Below, in pieces: positions 35,138 through 47,317 of a stretch of 64,000 nt of DNA. This DNA is from Costus lasius. Taxonomy: Eukaryota; Streptophyta; Magnoliopsida; Zingiberales; Costaceae. Below the pieces are notes generated by a model. The model did not search any database and was not told the DNA's origin. It was given only the letters and a program-made list of their open reading frames with translations. The stretch lies in contig CM050447.1 of the NCBI GenBank assembly GCA_027563935.2, forward strand, positions 83,437,461-83,501,460. Direction: 5' to 3'. Position numbers and translations under genes: made by a program. Each line of letters begins with the position of its first letter. Position 1 is the stretch's first letter.

Positions 35138-37535
35138 TCAGTTGTTGAGAAATCTCAACCCCATGTCCCTCGCATGACCATCATGCTTCTGCTGCGCCAA
35201 AGCTTTGGTCAATGGGTCTACTAGATTGTTATCTATGTCAACTTTGCTTATCTTGACATCACCTCGGTCAATGATCTCTCTGATCAAGTAAAATCTTCTA
35301 AGTATGTGTTTGGATTTTTGATGAGACCGTGGTTCATTTGCCTGTGCCATCGCTTCGTTATTGTCACAATAAAGCTCGATTGGATCCAGCGCAGAAGGAA
35401 CCACCTGAAGTTCAGATACGAACTTCCGAATCCAAACGGCTTCTTTGGCTGCCTCAGAAGCGGCGACATACTCAGCCTCGTTCATAGAATCAGCTATAGT
35501 GGACTGCTTGAAGGATTTCCAGCATATAATTCCACCATTCAACTTGAACACATAGCCGGCCTACAATCTAAAGTCATCAGGGTCAGACTGGAATGACGCA
35601 TCAGTGTAGCCCTGAACACTGAGCTCTTCCTGTCCCCCATAGACGAAGAACAAATCCTTAGTTCTTTTTAGAAACTCAAGGATGTTCTTTACAGCCACCC
35701 AGTGCTGTAGACCTGGATTGGATTGGTATCGGCTAGTTATGCTCCAAGCATAAGCCACGTCTGGTCTAGTACACAACATCGTGTACATGATCGAACCTAC
35801 TGCCGAAGCATAGGGCACTCGACTCATGTCGTCCCTCTCAGCCTGTGTGACGGGACACTAGCTCTTGGAGAGAATAAGGTCATGTCTCATTGGAAGGTAT
35901 CCTTTCTTAGACTACTCCAAGCTGAACCTCTCCAGGACCTTATCAATGTAAGTACTCTGACTAAGGGCCAGGAGCTTCTTGGATCTATCCCGGTAGATCC
36001 TCATGCCTAGGACATAGGCGGCCTCCCCTAAGTCTTTCATCTCAAAGCACTTCCCCAACCATGTCTTCACAGCTTGAAGACTAGGGATGTCATTTCCGAT
36101 GAGTAGTATGTTGTCGACATACAGGACCAAAAATGTCACCAAGCTCCCACTGAATTTTCTGTATACACAGGCATCATCTTCGCTCTTGATAAAGCCATAA
36201 TCTTTTACTGCTTCATCAAATCAAAGATTCCAACTTCGAGAGGCTTGCTTTAATCCATAAATGGATCTTCTTAGCCTGCAGACCTTATTGGCCTCTACAG
36301 GATGGATGAAACCATCAGGTTGTGTCATAAACACATCCTCTGTCAGCTTCCCGTTAAGGAACGCTGTCTTTACATCCATCTGCCATATCTCATAATCGTG
36401 ATATGCAGCTATAGCAAGTAGGATTCGAATGGATTTAAACATGGCAACTAGCGAGAAGGTTTCATCATAGTCCACCCCGTGGACTTGTTTGAACCCTTTA
36501 GCCACAAGTATACCCTTATAGGTAACTATATTGCCATCCATGTCAGTCTTCCTCTTGAAGACCCATTTACACCCTATAGGTTTTACCCCATCAGGTAGCT
36601 CAACCAAATCCCAGACTTGGTTAGCCGACATGGAATCCATCTCGGATCTCATGGCCTCAAGCCATCTCTCGGAGTCTGGACCAGCGACCACCTCATCATA
36701 GGTCCTGGGTTCATCCTCAATGATGAAGATCCCATCGTGTTGGGTCAACAGTGACTCGTACCTCTCAGGTGCACGACGAATCCTCCCAGACCTATGCAGG
36801 GCCTGTGTCTGAGCCTCCAGTTGCCCAGCAACCGGTGCAGGTGGCTCAGGTTCCACCTCAGTGTCTTGTGGTTGCACTTGGACCTCGTATAAGTCAAACT
36901 TTCTCCCACTGACTTCTTTCATGAGAAATTCTTTCTCTAGAAAGACAGCACCTCGAGCAACAAAAACTTTGCTCTCGCTGGGAATATAGAAGTAATATCC
37001 TTTAGTTTCCTTAGGATATCCCACAAACACGCATTTATCAGATCTGGGTTCTAGCTTGCTAGAATCCTAACTCTAATAAAAGAGAGATTCGGTCGCCTCC
37101 CACTCCATACCTCATACGGAATCTTGGAGACACTCTTAGATGGAACATTATTCAGTATGAGAGAAGCTGTCTCGAGTGCATGGCCCCAAAACGAGGGAGG
37201 TAGAGTTGCATGACTCATCATAGATCGAACCATGTCCAACAAGGTTTGATTTCTCCTTTCAGACACACCATTCCATTGAGGTGTTCCAGGAGGAGTGAGT
37301 TGGGATAGAATCCCACACTCTCTAAGATAGTCAAAGAACTCACCGCTCAGGTACTCTCCACCACGATCTGATCGAAGAGCCTTAATAGATCTACCAAGCT
37401 AGTTCTCTACTTCATGTCTGAACTCCTTAAATTTCTCAAAGGATTCGGACTTATGTCTCATCAAATAGACATAACCGTATCTACTGAAGTCATCAGTAAA
37501 TGTGATGAAGTAGTTGTACCCTCCTCTCGAGCTTA
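35138..37535 (-). pseudogene. pol: Copia integrase core-RT-RNase H of A3, disrupted
   Basis: Read right to left. The integrase enters at the GGYNYFITFTDDFSRYG region (37535), fused to a gag remnant, so the zinc-binding HHCC part and first catalytic Asp are gone. NGVSERRN lies near 37266, but a stop or shift precedes it. Near 37055-37070 about 30 bp are missing relative to A0, shifting the frame. The stretch 37030-36221 is open (269 residues, integrase tail and RT start, VFVGYP to ASRSWNL). Stops follow; YVDN replaces YVDD in the RT piece 36142-35912, a loss of a catalytic Asp. RNase H pieces are 35827-35561 and 35551-35138. Not functional. Confidence 0.9.
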
Positions 37536-37639
37536 AGGACAATCCTCAAGTTCCGATACTAGTCCATCAAGTTGGATCCAACCAACTTGTCTTTTTCCAG
37601 GATAGATCGCAGTGACCATCTGCTATTGTTCGTAGCCAT
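37536..37639 (-). pseudogene. gag: gag start of A3, truncated by an internal deletion
   Basis: ATG 37639 opens the family gag start (MATNNSRW). About 33 codons follow, with one stop, to a KLER-like end, where the sequence jumps into integrase. The joint falls in a GAGGA shared by both parent sequences in A0 (about 239-245 in gag and 1317-1322 in integrase), so about 1.08 kb are missing. Confidence 0.85.
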
Positions 37640-39242
37640 TGTTCTACAACAACCAAGATAGCAAATAAGTACTACTTTGAATCATTTAATCTGGACTTGT
37701 ATTAAATGATTATGGCTCCCACAATTTTAATCGAATTGACAACCCACAAAGTCAATCAGGAAATCCGAGATTTCCTAGTGAGATGGGATCCTTATTCTAC
37801 ATGAGGCTTCGCATCCCACGAGGGTGGGATGAGATGCACAAAGTGACCCATGCTTCCTAAGGTGGGCACGCCGGCCGATTGCACCCAGGTAATTCCCCTT
37901 CTCAAGACAGTTCAAGCATTTTGTGCCCAGCTAGGGCTGGAACAACACAAAACCTTAACCTCTCGAGGCTGCCTCTAGAGTTCCATCATGTGGCCACCAC
38001 ATATGAAAAACCAGTCAAGTCTATCCTGACCGTTATGCCCAGGGTCAACGAGTTTCCTTGCGAAGGCATGCCCAGATTTTTAATTGGACTGGGGAAACCA
38101 TTGCCACCACACGCCTTCTAAAGATAAGTGGGTGTGTCCCACGAGGGTGGGAAACAGTGCACAACACCACTGATCGATAGCTTGACGAGGGCTATGCGTC
38201 AGAAGGCTACATACTTGATATTATTTTGAGGGTTTTTAAGGTCTCATCATCTCAGTTTTATCTTTTGTCTATCATTATAGGCATGCAATCCTATAGTGAT
38301 AACAAACCGATAAAACACATCCAGGCATGCTTTAGCAGATATCGAAAGCAGTAAACAAGCGATGTGGTCATAGCCTAATCAACACATTGAACCATCACAT
38401 GCCAAAGGATGTTCAATGCTTGACCTAGGTGACAAGCCCCGACAAGACCTAACCTAGCCGCCACTAAGCTCTATCTTCAAGTGCGGCTCCAAGGTCCTCC
38501 ACACCAAGGCATAGCACACAAACCATAGGGTTCGGCCAAGACCTTGATGGCTCCTCCATACATGATGCGCCATCATGCTTGTGCCAAGAGAGATAGCTCA
38601 CCAACCCTACGGTTCGGCCAAGCCCTTACTTGCGCCACCAAGCAAGATGCGCCATCATGGTTGATGTGCCAAGATGCAAGCTCCATGAGGGATGCGCCCC
38701 TAATCTTCTTTGTGCATTTACAAAACAAAAAGAAAAAAGGCGACACGTATGCCTCACATAAATACATCACAGGCATACAAGGGGCTTGACTATGACCATA
38801 ACACGATGCACAATCATCTCATGCTTTTCTATATGCTCAAGAAAACATAAAACTTCAGTTTTAGTTTCTTAGAAAACATGTCTTTCAACCTCAACGTCCG
38901 TTCACAATCTAGGATTTTTTGTTTCTCTCGGGAGTCTACAAGTGGCGCATGCATGCTCCAAGCACGCTTGCCGCCTACCCTTGCAATCCTTAACTTGCCA
39001 AGAAGTCCCACACAGTAGGTCTATCCTACATGCGTGGGGAGAAATTAATTCTCTCACATATGGGTCTATCCCACCATGTGAAGAAAGCAAAAAACCAAAG
39101 AGATCGAATAGATGTCAGGAACAAAAAACTTACAATTTTTCTTACTTAGAAAAATCCATGCATATATGAAAATTTTTGAAAAATTTCAGATGGCATGTGA
39201 GCATACAATCAAAGCATAAAACACCGTTCGAATTCGCAAGTC
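37640..39242 (-). other. Untranslated leader of A3
   Basis: About 1.6 kb with no supported gene. It contains three CCTC-loop hairpins (38137-38152, 37927-37940 with loop CCTA, and 37814-37829, whose arms extend to eight pairs at 37812-37831). Confidence 0.8.
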
Positions 39243-39254
39243 CCTCTGATACCA
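39243..39254 (-). promoter_or_regulatory. Primer-binding site of A3
   Basis: Minus strand TGGTATCAGAGG, one base from the 5' LTR end at 39256. Confidence 0.88.
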
Positions 39255-39255
39255 C

Positions 39256-41088
39256 TGTTGGGAAACCCTGGGGATTTTAAAAAATTTAGAAACAAGCACA
39301 GCGGAAGTAATCCCCGAAACAGGCCAGTCCCAAAAACCCAGAAGATCGAGTCTTGCGAGGGAATCGACATGGTGAGTAGGAGATGATACCTTGTAGCAAA
39401 CAAGGAGGATGCGATGCAGGCACCCAAATGTTCACCCTCTGCAGTCTCGCACACAGCCGAACCTCGAGTTCTCTTCTTCCACGCCCGGTGCTAGCCTCGG
39501 GAATAAGATCCACGCCTCTGGGAGAATTCCTCAAGCACTTGCGCCAACTTCCAAGGGAAGATGCCAAGGAGAGGAGATGGAAGCTCACCAAAGTCCAACC
39601 TTGTGAGCGCCAAGAGGAGAGGGAAGAGGAGAGGAGGTGGAGAAATCGCCAAGGTCCAACCTTGTGAGCGCTTTCTCTTATCAACCAACCACCTGAGGGA
39701 GGGTGCCAAGGAGGTATTTATCCAAGAGAAGAGGCGCAACTCTTCACAAGTGAAGAGGCGCAACTCTTCTCAAGGGGCGCACCTCTTCACAAGTGAAGAG
39801 ACGCAACCCTTCACAAGTGAAAAGGTGCCCCCTCTTCACAAGAGGATGGCGCCAACTCCAAATACCTCCCACTTCATTTGGGCCCATTTGGTCCAATTAG
39901 CCCATTGGGCTTAATTGGCCCATTTGGCCTATTGGGCCCATTTGGTCCAATTAGCTTGTTGGGCTCATTTGATCCAAATAGCCTGTTGGGCCTATTTGAT
40001 CCAAATATCCTATTGGGCCTACTTGATCCAAATAGCTTGTTGGGCCTATTTGGCCCATTTGGCCCATTTAGCTAGTTGGACCCAATTGGCCCATCTGGCC
40101 CAAAAATGAAGTTAGCTCCAATAAGTCCCTTCCAACTCATCAGGCACAGTGGCGCTGATGGATTCTCCCAATCAGATCTGAGTTATTCAATAACTTGATC
40201 AATAGGCTACCCGATCAATACGAGAACCCGAGTTTCAAGTTGTGCGACCCTGTAGGTTCCTCTGACGTTGGCAGTGATGAACTCAGGTCATCACAAGCAG
40301 TGAGTGGCACCTAGCAGTGCATCACTGCTACCCAAGTCTTCGAAATGGATATCAACATCGACATCCCCATCATCGCAACAAGATACCGATGCATTACAGT
40401 CTCTTTGCCAAACTGATATCCGATTGGACAAAGTGTGTCACCACTTTGTGTTCACCCAATCTCATGGTCATGACTAAATCAGGCTTTCACCTGCGTATGG
40501 CCATACACTTCTAGTCATGCAATCATAGGGGGTCCCATGGATATCAAGCTTCCCGCAGGAAAGGGCAAATCCTATGTCTGTCCATTGATCTTCTCATATG
40601 GGTCATGACATACCCAATGACAACCGTTATGACCTCCTTGCTATGGCGAGGCGTTAGGTTGTATCAAAGCATGTCCCTAACCATATAGAAGGGTCAATGA
40701 CCTCAAGTCAAGGGATCAATGCATCTTCTATCACTTGTGAGCTTAACTCATGACACCAAGTTAAAGCCTCACATCGGGTCGGTCCAGTATATCCACCATT
40801 GATATACCCATATGCCTGCGTTAGCACCCCGTGTGTAACCAACCCATATACCAGTCTCTCATGTACCAGAGTTGTCCCTTATCCACTCAGGTACTCGACT
40901 GGGGACACACCGTTTGAGCACAGATACAATCTGTCTCCAGGGACATTATTATCCATGTACATAATCACAGATGTAAATATAGCATAATAACGACAATGCC
41001 AGAATGATATATATATATATATATTAAATATCAATGTCAAGTAGTACAAGATGGACTAACAATGGGTCCAAGGGTATATACACCAACA
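39256..41088 (-). repeat. 5' LTR of A3
   Basis: 1833 bp from TGTTGGTGTATATACCC (41088 inward) to ...CCAGGGTTTCCCAACA at 39256. It contains an AT microsatellite near 41005-41030, the TGGGCC array (39872-40103), a TATA-like GGATAAATACC on the minus strand (39713-39723) and the R/U5 hairpin (39472-39508, one mismatch). Confidence 0.93.
39872..40103. repeat. TGGGCC (site II-like) minisatellite in A3 5' LTR
   Basis: Same array as in the 3' LTR, with slightly different unit count. It lies about 150-390 bp upstream of the TATA-like site in the promoter direction. LTRs A0, A1, A2 and B have only one or two such words at this place. Confidence 0.85.
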
Positions 41089-43420
41089 CTGCCAACGTCA
41101 AAGGAACTTACTGGGTCACACACCTTGATACTCGAGTTCTCGTATTGATTGGTAAGCCTTATGATCGAGTTATTGGATAACTCGGATCTATTTGGGAGAT
41201 TTTATCAGTGCCAATGAGCCTGATGAGATGGAAGAGAGTTATTGGAGCCAAACTTCATTTTTGGCAGGTTGACCCGTATTTGACCATGGTTGGTCACATT
41301 TGGATTAGGGTTGCATTGGATTGGATCCAATTGCTTAATCAACCCATGTAATGAAGTTTGGGCTAGCTCATTACCCAATGGGGCCCAATAACAAGTTCTC
41401 ATGAAGGGATAAGAGTCCACAAGAGTATAATGGGGAGAAGTTAACCTCATTAGGCGCCTATGGGTATAATGGGGATGCCTTGGCGCAATTTGCTTCATAA
41501 GGAAGCAATTGGCGCCTAGCTCTTCTTCCTTGGATGGAAATCTTGTCTCTAAGGCAAGGGTTGAGGCATCTAAGGCATGATGGACTTACATGGTAAGTCC
41601 TAGTCGATTAGTGGATGTTTATGGAATAGGCTTGGAGTCTTTCCTAAACCCTAAAACCCTAATTGCACCCAATCTCATACCCTAGCCGAATACCCACTTC
41701 ATGAGTTGCCCCCACACCCTAGCCTTGCCGCCTCTTGCTTCTATATATTAGAGGCATGCATGAGGCCCCAAGATGAATTCTCTTGGAGTGAGCAAAGGGT
41801 GAAGGGTGAGTGCAAGGGTTCAAGTGGCGCAACCCCTCTTCTTCTTCCTAGCCGCAAGTCCTCTCCATCTCCTCCTCTTGGCGCAACTTGGAGGAAGACT
41901 TGGCGGCTTCTTCATCTCCTCATCTTCTTCATAGGTGCATGATCTTTGGAGGAAGCACAAGCTTTGAAGAAGGTGAACAAAGGCTTGGATCTTCTTCCCG
42001 AGGCTAGCACCGGGCAAGGAAGAAGAGAGCTTGAGGCATCCATGTGTGTGAGACTGCAGAGGGCGCACGCTTGGGCACCTACCTCAACATCGGCATCGCC
42101 TTGCTCTAGGTATTTTCTATCTCATCGTGTCGACCCCCTCGCAAGAGATCTTCACTAGGTTTTTGGGACTGGCCTATTTCAGGGATATTCTTCCGATGTG
42201 CTATGTATTATGTAATGTTTATGCCAAAAAAATTGTAAAATATCCCCGGGGTTTCCCAACACCTACAGGGTCGCACACCTTGATACTCGAGTTCTCGTAT
42301 TGACTGGGAGGCCTTATGATCGAGTTATTGGATGACTCGGATCTATTTGGAAGATTTCGTCAGCGCCAACGGGCCTGATGAGATGGAAGAGAGTTATTTG
42401 AGTCAAACTTCATTTTTGGCAGGTTGACCCAACTTCGACTATGGTTGGTCACATTTGACTTAGGGTTGCATTGAATTGGATCCAATGCTTAATCAACCCA
42501 TGTAATGAAGTTTGGGCTAGCTCATTACCCAATGAGGCCCAATAACAAGTTGTCATGAAGTGATAATAGGCTAAAAGGGTATAATAGGGAGAAAACTTCT
42601 CCCATTGGCGCCTATGGGTATAATGGGGAGAAGTTAGCGCCTTTGCTTCATTAGGAAGCTTTAGGCGCCTCCCCCTTCTACCTTGGATGGTAACCTTGCC
42701 TCTATGGTAAGGGATGGGGCGCATGAGGCATCTTGGACATGTATAGAAAGTGCTTGGTGATTAGGAGAGGTTTATGGAAATTCCTTGGAAACTTTCCTTA
42801 CCTCAATCCCTAATTGCACCCAACCCCCAACCCTAGCCGAATTTCTCTTGATAATTTGCGCCTCCAATCCTCTTGCTATGCCGCCTCTTGCATCTATATA
42901 TCTAGATGCATGCGAGAGCCCTTGCACATAATTCTCTTGGCGTGAGCAAGCAACTAAGGGCGAGAGCAATAGAGAGTTGGCGCAATCCTTCCATCTAGTG
43001 GCCACAAGTCATCCTCCTCTTCTCCATCCTTTCTTGGCTCAAGGAGTGCTTGGACTTGGTGGCATCCTTCTTCATCTCCCTCTTCCTTCTCATCCATTGG
43101 CGCAACTTCCCTTGAAGGTGGCGCAAGGATAGAAGAAGGTGACCTAAGGCTTGGATCTTCTTCCTGAGGCTAGCACCGGACGTGGAAGAAGAGGGCTCGA
43201 GGCATCCTTGTGTGTGAGACTGCAGAGGGCGAACACTTGGGCGCCTATCTCGACATCGGCCTCCTCTTACTCTAGGTACTTTCTATCACATCGTGTCGAC
43301 CCCCTCGCATGACGATTTTCACTAGGTTTTTGGGACTAGCCTGTTTTGGGGATATTATTCCACTGCATTTTGTAATATGTAATGCCAAAAATTATATAAT
43401 ATCCCCGGGGTTTCTCAACA

Positions 43421-44126
43421 ATCCTGCCCAGCGCTCAGATATACCCACTGTATTCTTACACACACCATCTTTGGGCGTGTAGAGAGCGACGGGATGGTCA
43501 GAGCTGTAGAGCTATTTTTCTTATGGACCATGCTCACCGGATTCCGTGTCAGCATCTCATTCCACCTTGTGAAGCAGATTCAGAAGGTGGCTAAGGCGCG
43601 GAAGGGAGTCCTTGTGATGGGTGGTCTAGTTACCACTATTGCCCTTGCCCTCAGTATTAACCCTTCGAGGTTGAACGAGGCTAAAGGCAATCCTAGGCTC
43701 GACATGGATGCATGTATCACCATCAAGATGATTACGAGGATTGGCAGCTCGTATCATCTCATTTTTAGGCATTCAGAGGCCACCCTAAGGTTGCCGAACA
43801 TGAACCGTACTACGGTTCATGTTCAGCAGAACTGGATCATGGATCCCACACGAGGTGGGGGAGGTCCTAGTGAGGCATCTTCACCTCCATCGTCGCCACA
43901 GAGGACTTCAGCTTCCATGCCTCACTGGAGGTGTAGATGCCACATTTAGGTTGAGCAGTGGAGGATGCGCGATGACATATCGCACCTAGAGCAAGGCCAG
44001 ACCAAGACGTTAGAGTCTCTACGTGCGATATAGGAGCTCTTGAGGCAACATATCCTGGGACCATCATCGACACAGCCTATTGGAGATGACGAGGAGGAGG
44101 ACTTCGAGGATACAGAAATAGATTGA
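43421..44126 (+). pseudogene. Athila-type downstream ORF, 5' truncated
   Basis: The frame is open from the copia joint at 43421. It reads LTHTIFGRV, then AVELFFLWTMLTGFRV, GVLVMGGLVTTIALALSI and an RLPNMNRT block. This is the pattern I know from the ORF annotated as Athila ORF1 or putative plant retrotransposon protein, found downstream of pol or alone in Athila elements. Two in-frame TAG codons (43947 and 44031) interrupt it; an acidic tail (DDEEEDFEDTEID) ends at TGA 44124-44126. Its function is not known, and an envelope-like role has been proposed for some members. It was cut by insertion of copia A1. Confidence 0.75.
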
Positions 44127-45306
44127 TGTTTTTCTCTGTGAGTATAGTTATTGTTTTATTATTTCTATATGCATTAAGTATTACTTCTCTTTGCTTTTCA
44201 GTATTGTCTTATATGCATTTTCCTTTTGAGCAGGAGTTGATAGAGATTGAGGCTGATGCAGCGTACATATGATTTTTCATGTTTCATTTGTGTGTGTGCA
44301 TTGTATTCCAGTACTCTATGATGTATTTTTTTTGGATTTGTATTTGATACTTGATATTCTAAATGGTATTGTATATATGTGATGGTATTGAGATTTTGGG
44401 TGCGGTACATGGGTTATTTGATACGGTATTGTACATATTAGTTGCTTACCATGTATCTGTGATGGTTGGTGTTGATTTGTGATGCTGTGGTGATGTTTTT
44501 GGTTGATTTTTAGTTGATTTTAATATTGGTTTTGATATTAAGATAAATAGTATTTTTGAAATGGTAAATGTGATTTGGTTGATGCAACGTGATGGTATTT
44601 GATGTTTATATGTTGTGATATAGTTTCTAGATTTTCCTGAGTCACGTTTGCATGTTTTGATATAATTGCACAGGGATTCGCTGATATTATAAAGGGAACT
44701 CTTGTAAAAAAATTTTCTGAAATCTGTCATAACTAGATTTAATGTTTATATATATGCAACAATTTAACTCTAGGGTGTTTCCATGTATTTTGCTTTTCTT
44801 CAAGCTTTATAGGTATGCATTTTGAATGTTTATGATTTTTAAGGATAATCGAGTATGTTTTATCCCTAACTCTAGACTTAGGGAACATTTTGAGTATTTG
44901 ATTTGATGACTTAGGGAATTTCTAAAATTTCATGTAGACTTAAATTGTTGAGTAAATTTAATTCTGGTATTGATAAAATGCATATGTGAATTGTTATAAG
45001 TTCATACGACACATGCATAGTAGAATTTACTTGAAGTTTAATTTATCTATTTTTGCTTGATGGAGAACTTTTTATGAATAGAGAATTGGCGATATTTCTT
45101 TAATTGAGATTTGCTCCAACTCCTCTTGTTGAAGAATCTGAGTTCATGAGTTATATTATACCATGAATTGATATACTTTAAGTCTATTGTGATCAAGTAA
45201 TAGAGGGAAAATTTTAAAAAAATAAATATTTATCCCTCGTGTAGAAAGATCGATAACGATTTAAATACCATGCCACTGGCCAGCTTTCTCCAAGTTATTT
45301 TTTTAA

Positions 45307-45368
<62 letters not shown>

Positions 45369-45849
45369 TTGTAGGTTAAGTGGAGAACTCCGCTGACCTT
45401 ATGATTGAGACTACGAATTAACTTATGCTGCTCTGCGATATACTTTAAACAATGTTATGATGCTAACAAGAAAGGGCACATAACCATTTAAAGACCAAAT
45501 TGCTTTAAAAGTCTCTTATATTTAACTTCACTGAAATTCTTGAAATAGAAATTTTTATCTGTTTAGTGAAGTGGATTTATTAAGGTGAAAGTATTTGATA
45601 CTTAGTAAGTGAAGATTGAATGATATGACATGAATTATGATTTTTATCTTTGTTGGATTTTCAACTCTTGAGAATTTATTTCTATTGTGATTTTTCTTAA
45701 ATTACTTGGATACTGAAAGATTAATTGCTTAAATTGTGGACTAAGGACATTATTAAGGGAAAATAAAATGAGTGCTCCTCATCTTTACATTCTCCATACA
45801 TATCAAGATATTGCTTAAAGATAAGCAAATCTTTAAATCTAGGGTATTT
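44127..45849 (+). other. Noncoding 3' region of Athila element F
   Basis: AT-rich, without a supported gene. It includes a (GA)n run at 45307-45368. It ends with a polypurine-type region around GCTTAAAGATAAGCAAATC (45812-45830) and TATTTTGATGA, matching the end of element E at about 54470-54500. Confidence 0.65.
45307..45368 (+). repeat. (GA)n microsatellite
   Basis: About 62 bp of AG repeats with two AAAG interruptions. Confidence 0.97.
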
Positions 45850-47317
45850 TGATGAAGTTGCATTTACATCATATTTTTGCTTGTATTTTATATAATATTT
45901 AGGCTTAATTATATGATTTTATACTAATTTTTAGTGTTTTTACTTCCTTTGGTATAGAATCTTCACTTTTCTTGGTTTTTATGAAAATACAGGTAAAATG
46001 GCATAAAAATGATGGATTTTATGAGTTTTAAAGTCATAGCATGGTTCCCGAGAAAATTACAAAGTCGCACATCAAATTTAGAGCAAAACTAGAGTCAGAT
46101 GCAAGATTCACAGTCGCAACCATGAGTTTTTCACAGGCCGTGAGTTCACATTCAAAGGGGAGTTTTGTGGTTAAGTATAGATGTTCACAGAAAGTTTCAT
46201 GGTCGAAGCCGTGAATCCTTCACGAACCGTGAGTTTTTCTATGCACAGAGAAAAAACAACATAAAAACTTTCACCGCCGCAGCCGTGAATAGTTTACAAG
46301 TCGTGAGTTTTTCCATCTCTTTCAGTTTTTCACTCGATTCGGCCTCAAATCGAGTCAGATTGAACTAAACTTTCCAGAATTCTTCCTTGATTGGTTCTAA
46401 ACCGATTAAACTATAAAATGAAGGATTTTTAGACGGTTTGGGAGACTTTTTTAGGGCAAAGATGAACACAAGCTGCGGCTAGGGTGGAAATCATTTTCTA
46501 GGTGAAATTCGAGTAAGAAGATCACGCAAAGGAAGAATTGGACGCTTTATCTTCATCTCCAGATCAAGGGGAAGCATTTCTAATTACTTGTCTAGTGATT
46601 TGTTATATTTTTCTTAGGATTTCATGCAATTTTCATCAACAAACATGTTTGCTATGAACATGAGCAAGTAAAATTATTTTCGGGATTAGGGATGTAGCCC
46701 ACTGACGTCTTATGAATTAAATTTTATATTTTCATCTTTGTTAAGATATTTTATAGAGTTGATTTGATTAGAAGTGTGTTTATTTACGTGATTTACTCTA
46801 GCCAAATATGTTTACGTCTTAGACGTCGTGAGAAGGACCGAGAGGTGAATCGCGACATAGGAACTATTCTTTTCAAACCTATGAATCCAATCACGATAGT
46901 AGTTTGGGTTAGTTTGAAGGATTTCAAGATTTTTCATAGAGCTTAAAGGACCTAGTTGCATTAATGTTACAAGAGTAGGGAATTAGTGTAATTAGGTACC
47001 GGATTATGCTTCGGGAGAAAGTAATCTATACCTTAGGAAAATCCCTTTCAACACTATAATTTTCTATTTAAAGAATTTATTTTGCTATGATTCATAATTG
47101 TTAGTGTGGTGAAACCCCGAATCCTGACCTTTTGCATATTGATTTCTACCCTAAACACTACCTTTTTGTTTTCACAATTAAAAGTTTCATACAAAAACAC
47201 AACTTGAATCATCTAGATAAAAACAAATTGTGTAATTGGTACTTGACTGCCAGATCCTCATTGGGAACGATCTTATTGTTATTACTTCGATAAAGCCGTG
47301 CACTTGCGGTCGCATCA
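45850..47317 (+). repeat. Athila-type LTR F
   Basis: About 1.47 kb from TGATGAAGTTGC to ...CACTTGCGGTCGCATCA. Both ends match LTR E in form. Near 46080-46330 it has repeated GCCGTGA/TCACGG words (for example GCCGTGAATCCTTCACG), in the place where E has TTACGGC units. It is likely the 3' LTR of the element carrying the ORF at 43421. Confidence 0.75.

Larger units (their letters stand above)
33299..41088 (-). mobile_element. Full-length copia element A3 (family A), minus strand
   Basis: 7790 bp with two LTRs (5' LTR 39256-41088, 3' LTR 33299-35116), primer site, leader, deleted gag-pol and polypurine tract. The flanks TTGCC (33294-33298) and CTGCC (41089-41093) are a 5-bp duplication with one change; the uninterrupted sequence is seen in LTR A1 at about 32466-32480. 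It is the youngest layer of this nest. It lacks most of gag, all protease and half of integrase, so it could only move with help from another element. Confidence 0.93.
32494..42261 (+). mobile_element. Solo LTR A2 (family A) inside LTR A1, itself split by A3
   Basis: Pieces 32494-33298 and 41089-42261, from TATTGGTGTATATACC (TG mutated to TA) to ...GGGGTTTCCCAACA. The target duplication CCTAC is perfect (32489-32493 and 42262-42266). A same-family LTR entering a same-family LTR is proved by this duplication, because tandem recombination would not create it. Confidence 0.92.
31701..43420 (+). repeat. 3' LTR of A1, split by nested insertions
   Basis: The LTR is in two pieces, 31701-32493 and 42267-43420 (about 1.95 kb together), ending ...CCCGGGGTTTCTCAACA. 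About 35 bp near its start are missing relative to A0. Between the pieces lies solo LTR A2, which itself holds element A3. The right flank at 43421 is an Athila ORF. Confidence 0.9.

Noticed and set aside
38829..39169. Small open frames in the A3 leader
   Set aside because: Short, on both strands, not kept in the M1 or B1 leaders.
43494..43949. Reading this as a host membrane protein because of hydrophobic stretches
   Set aside because: The block order fits the Athila ORF, it is followed by an Athila-type 3' end and LTR, and it is cut by a copia LTR.
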